A DNA stretch of 64,000 nucleotides. It comes from Algoriphagus aestuariicola. GTDB taxonomy: Bacteria; Bacteroidota; Bacteroidia; Cytophagales; Cyclobacteriaceae. The stretch spans positions 213,168 through 277,167 of the forward strand of contig NZ_JAFKCW010000004.1 in NCBI RefSeq assembly GCF_017254835.1. Direction: 5' to 3'. A model generated the notes under the pieces. The model was not told where the DNA came from and searched no databases. It saw only the letters and a program-made list of their open reading frames with translations. Below, piece by piece: positions 27,574-35,611 of the stretch. Within the stretch, counting starts at the first letter, position 1. The number at the start of each line of letters is the position of its first letter. The translations under genes and the position numbers were made by a program.

Positions 27574-28455
27574 ATGAATTCAAAGAAGACCGCAGACCGT
27601 ATAATGCCCTTTATTCCTTTTGTCCCCTTGCCGGCCACAGGGGTGGGGGTTTATACGATGATGTATTTTGATGTTCCTGCTGCGGTTTGGCTATTGAATC
27701 TGGCTGTTGTGTGCCTTGGAACTTTCATTTCACTGCTGCTTTTAAAGAAGCCAGTTCCACAGCCGGACATCAATCCTATTCTTGTTTTAGCTGTTTTATC
27801 GCTTTTGCTGGTAGGGACTTTTTTTAGTAGCGGAGTGATGGACGTGCATCGTTGGATAAATATCAATTCCCTGCAACTTAATGTTGGACTGATGGTTACG
27901 CCTCTGATATTGATACAGATTTCCAGGATTGCCACCCGTACTTTTGCCCTTACATTTAGCGTCCTGGTAACGATTGTTTTTTTATTGCAGCCAGATGCGT
28001 CGTTGGTGTCCGCATTTGCCGTTTCAGTCTATGTTCTACTCGTTAAGAAACCTAGGGGAAGACAGATTGGCCTATCGTTTTTGTTTTTCGCCTTGTTTGT
28101 GATAGGCTACTCTTGGCATAATTTGGACGGTCTAGAGCCAGTAAGGTATGTAGAGACTATCACTGCTATGGCGAGAGAGATTTCCATGACTTTGTATTTT
28201 GTGTCAATTATTTCATTGCTTTTGTTGGTCGTCCCATTTGTATATCCCTATCCCAAGAACGATCAGTTGTCTATTTCTTTGGGTATTTATTTTTTGATCA
28301 GTTTACTCGCGCCATTCTTTGGGCATTTCCCGGTTATGTTTATGGGTTATGGAATCTCGCCTATACTGGGCTATTTTATTGCTTTAGTTTGGAAAATCAA
28401 CACGCATAGTAGCGAGACAAGAAAGGAGCTTGTTTTGCTGAAAAAGACAGGATAG
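27574..28455 (+). CDS. Multi-pass membrane protein resembling part of a SEDS (FtsW/RodA) protein
   Basis: 293 aa with about eight to nine hydrophobic helices. The segment GVMDVHRWININSLQLNVG recalls the SEDS motif in which an Arg-Trp-Ile is followed by a Q-P-S-E-like helix. The later L-L-Q-P-D-A-S matches the Q-P-D motif of FtsW/RodA peptidoglycan polymerases. The protein is about 90-100 residues shorter than FtsW and lacks an obvious equivalent of the remaining signature blocks, so polymerase activity is doubtful. The resemblance is by eye only; it could be an unrelated membrane protein. It lies alone between repeat gaps. Confidence 0.5.
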   Translation: MNSKKTADRIMPFIPFVPLPATGVGVYTMMYFDVPAAVWLLNLAVVCLGTFISLLLLKKPVPQPDINPILVLAVLSLLLVGTFFSSGVMDVHRWININSLQLNVGLMVTPLILIQISRIATRTFALTFSVLVTIVFLLQPDASLVSAFAVSVYVLLVKKPRGRQIGLSFLFFALFVIGYSWHNLDGLEPVRYVETITAMAREISMTLYFVSIISLLLLVVPFVYPYPKNDQLSISLGIYFLISLLAPFFGHFPVMFMGYGISPILGYFIALVWKINTHSSETRKELVLLKKTG

Positions 28456-28776
28456 CCAGCAAACAACCAGTAGGGGGGGAAGACTTAGGATGGTCGGTTT
28501 CATCTGATCCTGTTAAACTGTCTGATCAAAGGGCGGGGGAGGCATAGAAGCCAATTAAAAATCGGTAAGGATATTAGGGTAGGACAAAGTGTCAAGAAAT
28601 CTTCCTGTGATTCCGATATTGATCGGAATTAGACTTGGGCCGGGATGTAGGGCTGGCAAATCCCACCTAGTCCAAACGATAATTTGACTACTCCTAGAGG
28701 GGGTAAGCTCGTTTCCAATCGGTGTGAAAAATGTCCCCATCTCTATTCCAGACAGGATTAGTATCGAATGGAATTC
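28456..28776. repeat. Repeat-bearing gap
   Basis: It holds the aberrant cassette at 28581 and the shared tail TCCAAACGATAATTTGACTA at ~28671-28690. No gene. Confidence 0.5.
28581..28654 (+). repeat. Palindromic cassette with a replaced hairpin
   Basis: GGACAAAGTGTCAAGAAATC is followed by the unrelated palindrome ATTCCGAT/ATCGGAAT, then TAGACTTGGGCCGGGATG. The flank pair CAAaGT/ACTTG is only partly complementary. Confidence 0.6.
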
Positions 28777-29577
28777 CTATTGATAATTACCCGGATTCAA
28801 GTGGCGGACATGATTTCGATAGTTTGGATATCCTTTGGAAAGCTCATGGAAAACATTCGCACAGGTCACCGCATCTTCACACACGTTGTCTCCAAGATTC
28901 ACTTTAAACCCGCTTTCCCGGCCTAACTGTGCATATTTTTCATAATTCCCGGATAATTCAAGCAGGCCTAGGACATCAGTATACCAAATGCTGAAACTTT
29001 CTATCCCGTAATTTAGAAATAAGGTCTTAAGAATACCCAGTTCTACTACCGAATCATAGATTACCAGTAGATTGTTATTGCAGATTTCTGATAGCGTAGA
29101 ATCCCAAAGTCTCCTAAAGTTTTGAACAGTTACTATTTCATGAAGTCTCACCTCACGGCCTTTTGGCAAAAGCAACGCATCTTCCTCATCGGGGGGAAGA
29201 ATGTAGTAGTTAGTCCAATGGACAAGCTCTCCATTTTTCACAAAAGCCAATCCCACATTGCAGACGATTTCCTGGGGTGAATTGACAAATTGAAAAGCCA
29301 TACTGATGAAATCAAACTCACCGTCAAAGTAATCCGGAAATTTGTGGGGGTTTTCAAAATCCCCCTTTCTTATTTGGCGCTCGATAGCCTTCAAATACTG
29401 AGGTTTAAACGTGATACCCTTTTCCCTGTAATAGGATAAATAAGATTTGAGGTAAGCAGGCCGGGCGCCCTCAATAGTTTTGAAAAACCAATACTCATTT
29501 TCCATGCCTGGGGATGTTCCCAAAGGCGAAAAAGTAGGTGTCTTTTCTTTGTCAAATAAATCATCAAACCAAATCAT
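28777..29577 (-). CDS. Degenerate DnaQ-like 3'-5' exonuclease-fold protein
   Basis: 266 aa. Residues ~85-250 follow the order of a DEDDh exonuclease domain: a strand F-D-F-I-S-M-A-F-Q-F, a strand with V-G-L-A-F-V-K-N-G-E-L-V, then I-Y-D-S-V-V-E-L-G-I-L-K-T-L in the place of A-H-N-x-x-F-D-x-x-x-L, and C-E-D-A-V-T-C-A in the place of H-x-A-x-x-D-A-x-x-x-A. The first motif lacks the D-x-E pair and the second has Glu for Asp, so catalysis by the usual two-metal site is doubtful. The N-terminal ~80 residues are unassigned. It may be a nucleic-acid-binding or decayed relative. It is isolated, with a clear ATG at 29577. Confidence 0.5.
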   Translation of the reverse strand: MIWFDDLFDKEKTPTFSPLGTSPGMENEYWFFKTIEGARPAYLKSYLSYYREKGITFKPQYLKAIERQIRKGDFENPHKFPDYFDGEFDFISMAFQFVNSPQEIVCNVGLAFVKNGELVHWTNYYILPPDEEDALLLPKGREVRLHEIVTVQNFRRLWDSTLSEICNNNLLVIYDSVVELGILKTLFLNYGIESFSIWYTDVLGLLELSGNYEKYAQLGRESGFKVNLGDNVCEDAVTCANVFHELSKGYPNYRNHVRHLNPGNYQ

Positions 29578-29998
29578 GCCGATACCTTTCTGGTTTCCAA
29601 AAATCTAATCCTGTCGTTTAGAAATGATGTATTAAGTTAATAAAAGGTAACGGGAGATTCAACTAGGGAAATATCAAAAGGAATATCCAGGTTCAGGAAT
29701 CCAATCATCGGTTCAATTTCTCAATCGTGCTTGATCAATGAGGATTCTGAGCTCGGCCGATTCCCGAGATTCCATCTCAGAATAAAGTTTCCGCCACACC
29801 AAAAAAAACTCCCTTCCCCCTCACATTTTTCTCTTTTACCCCAAAAATACCCAGTACAGGAGGGCAGAGCGTTAAGAAATGATCCCTTTGGATCATTTTA
29901 GTGAGGAGCCAGCCTGCAGGGTTGGATTTCTACTAACTGATTCTTTTCTTGGGATACCAACTGACTGCCACCACATTGCTATCCTTTAACCAATCTAA
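29578..29998. repeat. Gap with one cassette
   Basis: Apart from the cassette at 29861-29925, no gene, RNA or module is recognised. Confidence 0.45.
29861..29925 (+). repeat. Palindromic cassette, GATCC variant
   Basis: GGGCAGAGCGTTAAG, arms AAATGATCC/GGATCATTT with loop CTTT, TAGTGAGGAGCCAGCCTG. The hairpin sequence is unlike the GC-rich copies but fully paired. Confidence 0.75.
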
Positions 29999-30175
29999 AT
30001 GATTTCAGCATTTCGGGATCTTTTTCTCTTTCTATTCCTCTTAGGTACTAGTTCTGTATTTGCCCAGACAGAGTCCAAAGTATTCGTGACCAAGACCGGT
30101 GCCAAATACCACCGCTCAACTCTAGCTGCTATGATCAGACAGGCGACCAGAACTTCTGAGACTACCACTGCTTGA
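29999..30175 (+). pseudogene. Remnant of a small secreted K-T-G-x-K-Y-H protein
   Basis: 58 codons: a signal peptide (MISAFRDLFLFLFLLGTSSV..FAQ) followed by SKVFVTKTGAKYHRST and then unrelated residues. Many Bacteroidota proteins carry a short domain reading K-T-G-x-x-Y-H-x-x-x-C-x-x-L. Here the Cys-Tyr appears in another frame (S-C-Y-D-Q-T-G-D-Q-N-F), so the gene looks frameshifted and then truncated shortly before the next cassette. Confidence 0.45.
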
Positions 30176-30196
30176 TCGCCTTCTCCTTAAGGAGAG

Positions 30197-30260
30197 AGGA
30201 CAAGCCGTAAAAAATCTTCTGGTAGAAGATTTTAGGCTTGGGCCAGCTTGCAGGGTGGGA
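30197..30260 (+). repeat. Palindromic cassette, CAAGCC/GGCTTG variant
   Basis: GGACAAGCCGTAA, arms AAAATCTTCT/AGAAGATTTT with loop GGT, then GGCTTGGGCCAGCTTGCAGGG. The flank hexamers differ from the CAAACC/GGTTTG copies at one pair, changed on both sides. Confidence 0.8.
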
Positions 30261-30386
30261 TTGTGAAGGGATGAGGTAGACCAAGGTCCCCGGTGCACCC
30301 GAAAAGTATCGACAGGAAGTATCTATTGCTGGCAGCATGCGGGTTAGGAAGACAGGCCAATTCAAAATTGGTTTGGATATTCGAGT

Positions 30387-30450
30387 AGGACAAGGCGTTA
30401 AGAAATCTTTCTGTGAAAGATTTTAGCCTTGGGCCAGGAAGTAGGGTTGA
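30387..30450 (+). repeat. Palindromic cassette, CAAGGC/GCCTTG variant
   Basis: GGACAAGGCGTTAAG, arms AAATCTTTC/GAAAGATTT with loop TGT, then GCCTTGGGCCAGGAAGTAGGG. The flank hexamers are again changed on both sides. Confidence 0.8.
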
Positions 30451-30582
30451 CAAACTTCACTCAGTCCAAACGATAATTTGACTACTCCCAGAGGGGGGAG
30501 CCTGGAACCTGCCTAAGTCAGGTATTGTCATTTTTCGGCCTGCACAACCAATAACCTTTTGACGGCTGCCGCCTCATTGTCG

Positions 30583-30610
30583 TTGACATGTAACTTGACA
30601 TTTATTGACA
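30583..30610. promoter_or_regulatory. Three phased TTGACA repeats
   Basis: TTGACA at 30583, 30595 and 30605, about one helical turn apart, 83-110 bp upstream of the methyltransferase start. Possibly an operator for the restriction-modification genes. Confidence 0.35.
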
Positions 30611-30632
30611 CTTTTTTACAATTGCACTCCTT

Positions 30633-30668
30633 TTTGTAAAGTAAGATTTTTCCAAAGGAATATATTTG
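30633..30668 (+). promoter_or_regulatory. Candidate Bacteroidota promoter for the EcoRII-type locus
   Basis: TATATTTG at 30661-30668 fits the TAnnTTTG -7 element, and TTTG at 30633-30636 could be the -33 element. The 24-bp spacer is a little long. The start codon follows 24 bp later without a Shine-Dalgarno sequence but in an A-rich leader. Confidence 0.4.
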
Positions 30669-30692
30669 AGGGTAAGTACACCCAAATAAACA

Positions 30693-31913
30693 ATGTCGGT
30701 AAAATATTCTGAGCTTAGAAAAAAACTAAAAATTGATGTAAAAAAACCGGAACAGTCCGAATTGGCCTATTTGACCCATTTTTTGCACAGTGCTGAAAAC
30801 GGAGTGGCAGATTATTACAGAACCGGAGCCGACCGGTATGCGGAGACTATCGTTGACTTGGTGGAAGAGCCTTGGTACCAAGGGTACCTGCCCATCAAAT
30901 GGGACGTTCCTTTTCCCCCTCCAGAAAATCCGACATTCAAATTTATCGATCTCTTCGCCGGTATAGGGGGGTTCAGAATGGCCTTTCAAAATCTGGGAGG
31001 CAAATGTGTTTTCACCAGTGAATGGAACCACTATGCCCAAAAAACCTATGAAGCCAATTTTGGTGAAGTCCCATTCGGAGATATTACCAAGATAGATGAG
31101 ACGGAAATTCCCGACCATGACATCTTGGTCGGTGGGTTTCCATGCCAGCCGTTTTCGATTGCAGGGGTGTCGAAAAAGAATGCATTGGGCAGAAGCCACG
31201 GCTTCTTGGATGAAACTCAGGGTACACTCTTTTTTGACATAGCCCGAATCCTTAAGCATAAAAGGCCAAAAGCTTTTCTGCTGGAAAATGTCAAGAATCT
31301 CGTTTCCCATGACAAGGGCAAAACATTTAAAATTATCTCCGAGACGCTCAGGGAGCTGGGATATAACATTCACTACCGGGTACTTGACGGAAAGTACTAT
31401 GCGCCCCAACACCGTGAACGGATTGTAATTGTAGGCTTCGACAAAAATGTATTCCATGGCAATGAGGATTTCTCTTTTCCGGAAATGTCCGCCAATCCAC
31501 CGATGGTAATGGAAGATATCTTGGATAAGCAGGTCGAGGACAAGTACACGCTTACCGATAACCTGTGGGATTATCTCCAGAAATATGCGAAAAAACACAA
31601 AGCTGCCGGCAATGGGTTTGGATTTGGTCTGGTGAATTTCGATGGGGTTTCCAGAACCCTAAGTGCAAGATATTATAAGGACGGCTCGGAGATCTTGATT
31701 CCTCAAGAAGGCAAAAACCCAAGAAGATTGACTCCAAGAGAGTGTGCAAGGCTCCAAGGTTATCCAGAGGATTTTAAAATTCCGGTTTCGGATACTCAAG
31801 CCTACAAACAGTTCGGGAATTCTGTTGTAATGCCGTTGATGCAGGATGTGGGAAAGTCGATATTGGAGGTTATCAAAGAGAAACAACTGATCCATGTCCA
31901 ATCCCCTTTCTAA
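30693..31913 (+). CDS. DNA (cytosine-5) methyltransferase, Dcm/M.EcoRII-like
   Basis: 406 aa. After an ~85-residue N-terminal extension like that of Dcm and M.EcoRII come motif [11 protein letters not shown], motif [11 protein letters not shown] with the catalytic Cys near 151, motif VI E-N-V-K-N, motif VIII Q-H-R-E-R, and the C-terminal motifs [13 protein letters not shown] and Y-K-Q-F-G-N-S-V. It methylates C5 of cytosine using SAM. The 3' end overlaps the EcoRII-like nuclease gene by 20 bp, so it is its protecting enzyme, and the predicted target is CCWGG (inferred from the partner). Confidence 0.95.
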   Translation: MSVKYSELRKKLKIDVKKPEQSELAYLTHFLHSAENGVADYYRTGADRYAETIVDLVEEPWYQGYLPIKWDVPFPPPENPTFKFIDLFAGIGGFRMAFQNLGGKCVFTSEWNHYAQKTYEANFGEVPFGDITKIDETEIPDHDILVGGFPCQPFSIAGVSKKNALGRSHGFLDETQGTLFFDIARILKHKRPKAFLLENVKNLVSHDKGKTFKIISETLRELGYNIHYRVLDGKYYAPQHRERIVIVGFDKNVFHGNEDFSFPEMSANPPMVMEDILDKQVEDKYTLTDNLWDYLQKYAKKHKAAGNGFGFGLVNFDGVSRTLSARYYKDGSEILIPQEGKNPRRLTPRECARLQGYPEDFKIPVSDTQAYKQFGNSVVMPLMQDVGKSILEVIKEKQLIHVQSPF

Positions 31914-33114
31914 GTTTTTTGTCGCTGCCGGGGCGAAACGCTTGAGTGCCGTCGAGGCTGAGCCTGAGACATCCAATCAGCACGAGTTCAATGGGGTGAT
32001 TGGTTTCAGAGACATCTTCGGATCGGCAAGGCAGACGTTTGAAACCGACTTTTTATACTTGCCTGACGACGAAAGTCAGGAGGTTTCTGCCTCCGGATTC
32101 CTGACGTGGTATGATGCCCGAGAACGGCACCCCACTAGATCCGAATATCGGATTTATTACAATACCAATGGACCCATGCAGTTGGCACAGGAAGGTGATA
32201 TGATGATTATCGCCAAAACAACCGCATCGAAATTGTTGGTCATCATCTGTCCTAAAGGTTCGACGCACGAAAGCCAGCTGTTGTGGTTGTTTGGATTGGA
32301 AGAGTCCGAAAGAAAATTTGTGGTCAAGGAATATGGTGAGGAAAAATCCGATTTGGGTTACGCCGGGAAGCTGATCGTTTCTTCCTTGGGACTGGAGATA
32401 GAAGAGGAGGAACCCGACTACCTAGCCGAAATGCTTCACCGATTTGGGGCCAGTCTCCCCGCTACTCTTATTTTCAGCGAATACGCCCGTAAGTCTTTGA
32501 AGACGATGGCTTCTCCTGTGGAAGCGCCTGACGAGACCTTGTTGGCTTGGATGGAGTGGGAAGAGAAGCTCTTCCGGACTTTTGAGAAGTATCAGGTGCA
32601 GGAGAAGTTGCGAAAGGGATTTGGGGCCGACGGAATGGACGTGGATGATTTTATCAGCTTTTCCCTAAGCGTCCAAAACAAACGAAAGTCAAGAGCAGGC
32701 TACGCTTTTGAAAATCACTTGGCAGAGATTTTTGATCAGAATGCTATCAGCTATTCCCGAGGTGCAAAGACAGAGCGAAACAACAAGCCCGATTTTCTGT
32801 TTCCGGGAGTGTCCCAGTATTTTGATCTCGATTTCCCAAGTTCAAAGCTGACGATGTTAGGACTTAAGACCACTGCCAAGGATCGCTGGAGGCAGGTAAT
32901 ACCGGAGGCTGACCGGATCAGCCCCAAGCATCTGATCACCTTGGAGCCCGCTATCAGCAAAAACCAAACGGATGAGATGCGGGTACAAGCGGTGCAGCTG
33001 GTGATTCCAAAATCGATCGTTCCAACGTATTCTTTGGATCAGCAAAGGGAATTGATGTGTTTGGAAGATTTTATTGGGTTTGTGAAGAGTAAGTTTGCGC
33101 TAATTGTGTCTTAA
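31894..33114 (+). CDS. EcoRII-type type IIE restriction endonuclease
   Basis: 406 aa, almost the length of EcoRII. The N-terminal half (~1-180) corresponds to the EcoRII effector-binding domain. The C-terminal half carries the nuclease: N-K-P-D-F-L-F-P-G with Asp near 300 and [13 protein letters not shown] with Lys near 325, followed by [11 protein letters not shown]. These positions match, within a residue, the catalytic Asp and Lys I recall for EcoRII. The enzyme needs two recognition sites, one acting as effector, and should cut CCWGG. Its gene overlaps the methyltransferase gene by 20 bp, ensuring coupled expression. Confidence 0.93.
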   Translation: MSNPLSKFFVAAGAKRLSAVEAEPETSNQHEFNGVIGFRDIFGSARQTFETDFLYLPDDESQEVSASGFLTWYDARERHPTRSEYRIYYNTNGPMQLAQEGDMMIIAKTTASKLLVIICPKGSTHESQLLWLFGLEESERKFVVKEYGEEKSDLGYAGKLIVSSLGLEIEEEEPDYLAEMLHRFGASLPATLIFSEYARKSLKTMASPVEAPDETLLAWMEWEEKLFRTFEKYQVQEKLRKGFGADGMDVDDFISFSLSVQNKRKSRAGYAFENHLAEIFDQNAISYSRGAKTERNNKPDFLFPGVSQYFDLDFPSSKLTMLGLKTTAKDRWRQVIPEADRISPKHLITLEPAISKNQTDEMRVQAVQLVIPKSIVPTYSLDQQRELMCLEDFIGFVKSKFALIVS

Positions 33115-33149
33115 TTACCAAGCATATCAATTGAATTTTACCGTTAAAA

Positions 33150-33578
33150 ATGGCTTTCGATTTTAGTAAACTGTCTCCTTTGTCTATTATGACGCTGGTA
33201 ATGGCGTTTTTCGTGACGGTGTCAGCAGGGGCGCTTTTCCTTTTCGTGTATTCGAGAGAATTGTTCCTCAGTGTGGATTCATTTAAACTGTGCCTTTTAA
33301 GTTTTGGCATAACAAGCCCATTTTGGATCGTAAATACGATCCCTCATTTTTTTTGGGAGGGTGCAGGAAATGCAGATGCGAAAATTGATTCTCCTCTAAT
33401 TGCTTGTTTATCAGGATGTATTTGGACAGTTCCCGTAGTCTACAGTCCTATAATTTCATCTTTATTCTGGCAATTAAATTTCAGAAATGCCCTTTTGATG
33501 ATGCTAGCTGTAGGGTTGGTGGTTTTTGTTATTTTGAATTTTATCGAGGGAAGATCAGGAAAAAAAGTTGCGTTATAA
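33150..33578 (+). CDS. Small membrane protein of the defence island, unknown
   Basis: 142 aa with four hydrophobic helices: ~12-36, ~45-65, ~85-108 and ~112-133. I recognise no family. It starts 35 bp after the EcoRII-like gene and is followed 51 bp later by the next gene, so it probably belongs to the same transcript. It could be an effector that acts on the membrane, as in many anti-phage systems, but nothing in the sequence proves that. A+T content is higher than in the EcoRII pair. Confidence 0.6.
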   Translation: MAFDFSKLSPLSIMTLVMAFFVTVSAGALFLFVYSRELFLSVDSFKLCLLSFGITSPFWIVNTIPHFFWEGAGNADAKIDSPLIACLSGCIWTVPVVYSPIISSLFWQLNFRNALLMMLAVGLVVFVILNFIEGRSGKKVAL

Positions 33579-33629
33579 AATCTATAACAGTTTATTTATC
33601 AAGAATTTAAGAGAAGTTCCGACGGAAGC

Positions 33630-34583
33630 GTGCAACAGCTTTTCAATCTTGTTGCTAAGCATCATTTAAAAGTAGAATCTACAGGATTTGTAATAAATAA
33701 AGAATGGATGTCACAATCAACTTTTGATCAAATTAAATCGCTGATAATGAGTCAACTTTCACCACTAACGAAGTTGATTGGAATAGGTGATAGGGAAATG
33801 GATAAAGCTCTCATCAGATATGATTTAAGGATAAAACAGATCATTAAAAACGATATGCAAATCAATCAGCCGCATTGTCTTTTTGATTGGGCAATGTCAG
33901 CCTCTAAAGGAGATCAGCATTCGAAGTCTTTTATTAGCTTTATTCATGATGAGATATCGCAGCTTTTAGCTTCTTTAGATCCTAAGTTTTTAAGTTCAGT
34001 TAAAAATACTGCAAAACAGATAGTTTTTTCTTTTGACGATAATCCTGAACTCAAAAACAATCCAAGCTTTATGAATTATTTAGGTGAGATTGTAGGTCTT
34101 AATTTTATCCTCCAAAAAGAAAAGACACGTTTTAACTTACTTTCTATCGAAAAAAAGTTAGCAAATTCAAAAAGCGCAGACTTTGAATTCCTAGATAATT
34201 CAAATGGAGATGTAGTATTGATAGAATTTGTTAGTTTGCACGGAATTGATCCTTCTAAAATTGAGAATGTTGAGATATTCAAAGAATTTCTGGAGTCGCG
34301 CTTTAATCAAAAGATCGAAGCTAAAACGGTGAATATGATCAATCATCATCATAGAATCGAAATGCTAGATGGCTCAAAACCTAACTTCACCATATTACCT
34401 ATTCTGTGGAGTGAAGTGCAGTTTTTATTGCCTTTTAGAAAAGCATTTGATGATTTGAACACTAAGTACGCAAATGTTTTGCCATGTGTGTCACTATTGC
34501 CACAATTGTTAGAGGATGAGACTGTTCATTTCAGTCTTGCTACAGTCAGTAACATACTAGATCGTTGGGAGCAACAGAGATAA
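33630..34583 (+). CDS. Unknown protein, possible PD-(D/E)xK-type nuclease
   Basis: 317 aa, starting at a GTG (a later ATG at residue 27 is possible). Mostly helical. Near residues 175-205 the pattern S-A-D-F-E-F ... D-V-V-L-I-E-F-V-S resembles the core of PD-(D/E)xK nucleases, where an Asp precedes a strand carrying Glu-x-Lys; the Lys is replaced here (E-F-V). The evidence is weak. The gene precedes an HNH nuclease gene, with a 38-codon ORF between them, in a low-GC part of the island. Confidence 0.45.
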   Translation: MQQLFNLVAKHHLKVESTGFVINKEWMSQSTFDQIKSLIMSQLSPLTKLIGIGDREMDKALIRYDLRIKQIIKNDMQINQPHCLFDWAMSASKGDQHSKSFISFIHDEISQLLASLDPKFLSSVKNTAKQIVFSFDDNPELKNNPSFMNYLGEIVGLNFILQKEKTRFNLLSIEKKLANSKSADFEFLDNSNGDVVLIEFVSLHGIDPSKIENVEIFKEFLESRFNQKIEAKTVNMINHHHRIEMLDGSKPNFTILPILWSEVQFLLPFRKAFDDLNTKYANVLPCVSLLPQLLEDETVHFSLATVSNILDRWEQQR

Positions 34584-34681
34584 GAGAAAGCTACAACAAA
34601 GGCCCTTTAGACTCAAGAACAGAGGAGAAATTAAAAAATACTATTGAATTTTTAGAAAGCTTCAAAAATTCTAGCAGATGA
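34565..34681 (+). CDS. Possible 38-codon linker ORF or frameshifted tail
   Basis: Starting from a TTG inside the end of the previous gene, this frame encodes a charged helix (RTEEKLKNTIEFLESFKNSSR) and its TGA overlaps the ATG of the HNH gene as ATGA, a typical coupling arrangement. Either it is a small gene, or the true C terminus of the 317-aa protein continues here after a frameshift. Confidence 0.35.
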   Translation: MGATEIRESYNKGPLDSRTEEKLKNTIEFLESFKNSSR

Positions 34682-35508
34682 ATAATTCTGAGATTTTCGA
34701 AAACAATTTCTATAGCACCTATTATTATTCAAATATCATTTCAAATATATTGACAGGTGATCCTGATACAATTGGTTTTTTATCCAATTTCAGGGAATAT
34801 ATAGGGAGTAGTATTTTTTTGCCTTATCAGAAAGAATCTGCTCTCCACCATTTTTGCAGATCAGTGATCCATGATTTCCTCTATGAAGACATGACAAGAT
34901 ACGATGAGGAAGATTGGATACGCTGTGAGGTGAATTCGTATTTTAAGTTTCGCCCATACATTGACAGTGCCTTTTCTGTGTTTGATTTGAATTGGTCTTT
35001 TGACGAGTTTCTAGATGGGAAAACAAATCCAGAATTCTCCGATTTAGAGGAGTATTACGAAGAGGTGCAAATCACCGGCTATTTTGAGGAAGTTGTCAAT
35101 CGAATAGCTGATGAAGTTTTCTATGTTATTTTTAACAATAGAGGGTTAATGAGTGATTTCAATGAGCTAGTGGCAGGAAGTCTGGATCTGTACTTGAATG
35201 ATTATGAGGATTCTGATTTTGATGTCAAATCCCTCTTTACATTAAAGGGGACGCTTAAAAGAGCTCACATACCACAATGGGCAAAAAACGCTGTATTTCA
35301 TAGAGACAAAGGACAGTGTACTTTTTGTCTGAAGGAAATTTCGGGAATACTTAGTCCAAATAGCAAACGCCACTATGATCATATGGTGCCTTTAGCGGAA
35401 GGTGGGCTTAATGATGTGTCAAATTTACAGTTGTTGTGTGGAAATTGTAATCAGACAAAAGGTAAAAAAAGAACAACGCCCTCCCTGAAATACTTTAAGT
35501 GGTATTGA
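34678..35508 (+). CDS. HNH endonuclease
   Basis: 276 aa. The C-terminal ~70 residues are a canonical HNH nuclease: a zinc knuckle C-T-F-C (~218-221), Y-D-H-M-V-P-L with the catalytic His near 232, G-G-L-N-D-V-S-N-L-Q-L-L-C-G-N-C with Asn and the second Cys pair, and N-Q-T-K-G. The N-terminal ~200 residues are acidic, Tyr-rich and unassigned, probably a sensor or DNA-recognition part. Its stop is 103 bp before a cytosine-5 methyltransferase gene, so it may be the restriction partner of that enzyme. Confidence 0.8.
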   Translation: MNNSEIFENNFYSTYYYSNIISNILTGDPDTIGFLSNFREYIGSSIFLPYQKESALHHFCRSVIHDFLYEDMTRYDEEDWIRCEVNSYFKFRPYIDSAFSVFDLNWSFDEFLDGKTNPEFSDLEEYYEEVQITGYFEEVVNRIADEVFYVIFNNRGLMSDFNELVAGSLDLYLNDYEDSDFDVKSLFTLKGTLKRAHIPQWAKNAVFHRDKGQCTFCLKEISGILSPNSKRHYDHMVPLAEGGLNDVSNLQLLCGNCNQTKGKKRTTPSLKYFKWY

Positions 35509-35611
35509 ATCCCCTTGAAAATTCCTTACTTTTCCCTCGTTTAACTGCACAAAAAGTTTGATTTTTGCTTGACATGGTGGGTAACCCATTAAAACTGCAA
35601 AAACACAATCA

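Larger units (their letters stand above)
30176..30692. repeat. Gap before the defence island, with two cassettes
   Basis: Cassettes lie at 30197 and 30387, and the shared tail TCCAAACGATAATTTGACTA at ~30464-30483. From 30500 on the sequence becomes A+T-rich, with three TTGACA repeats and a candidate promoter ahead of the methyltransferase gene. Confidence 0.6.

Noticed and set aside
34678-35508. Homing endonuclease or intron-encoded HNH
   Set aside because: No interrupted gene around it; the overlap with an upstream frame and the neighbouring methyltransferase fit a defence role better.
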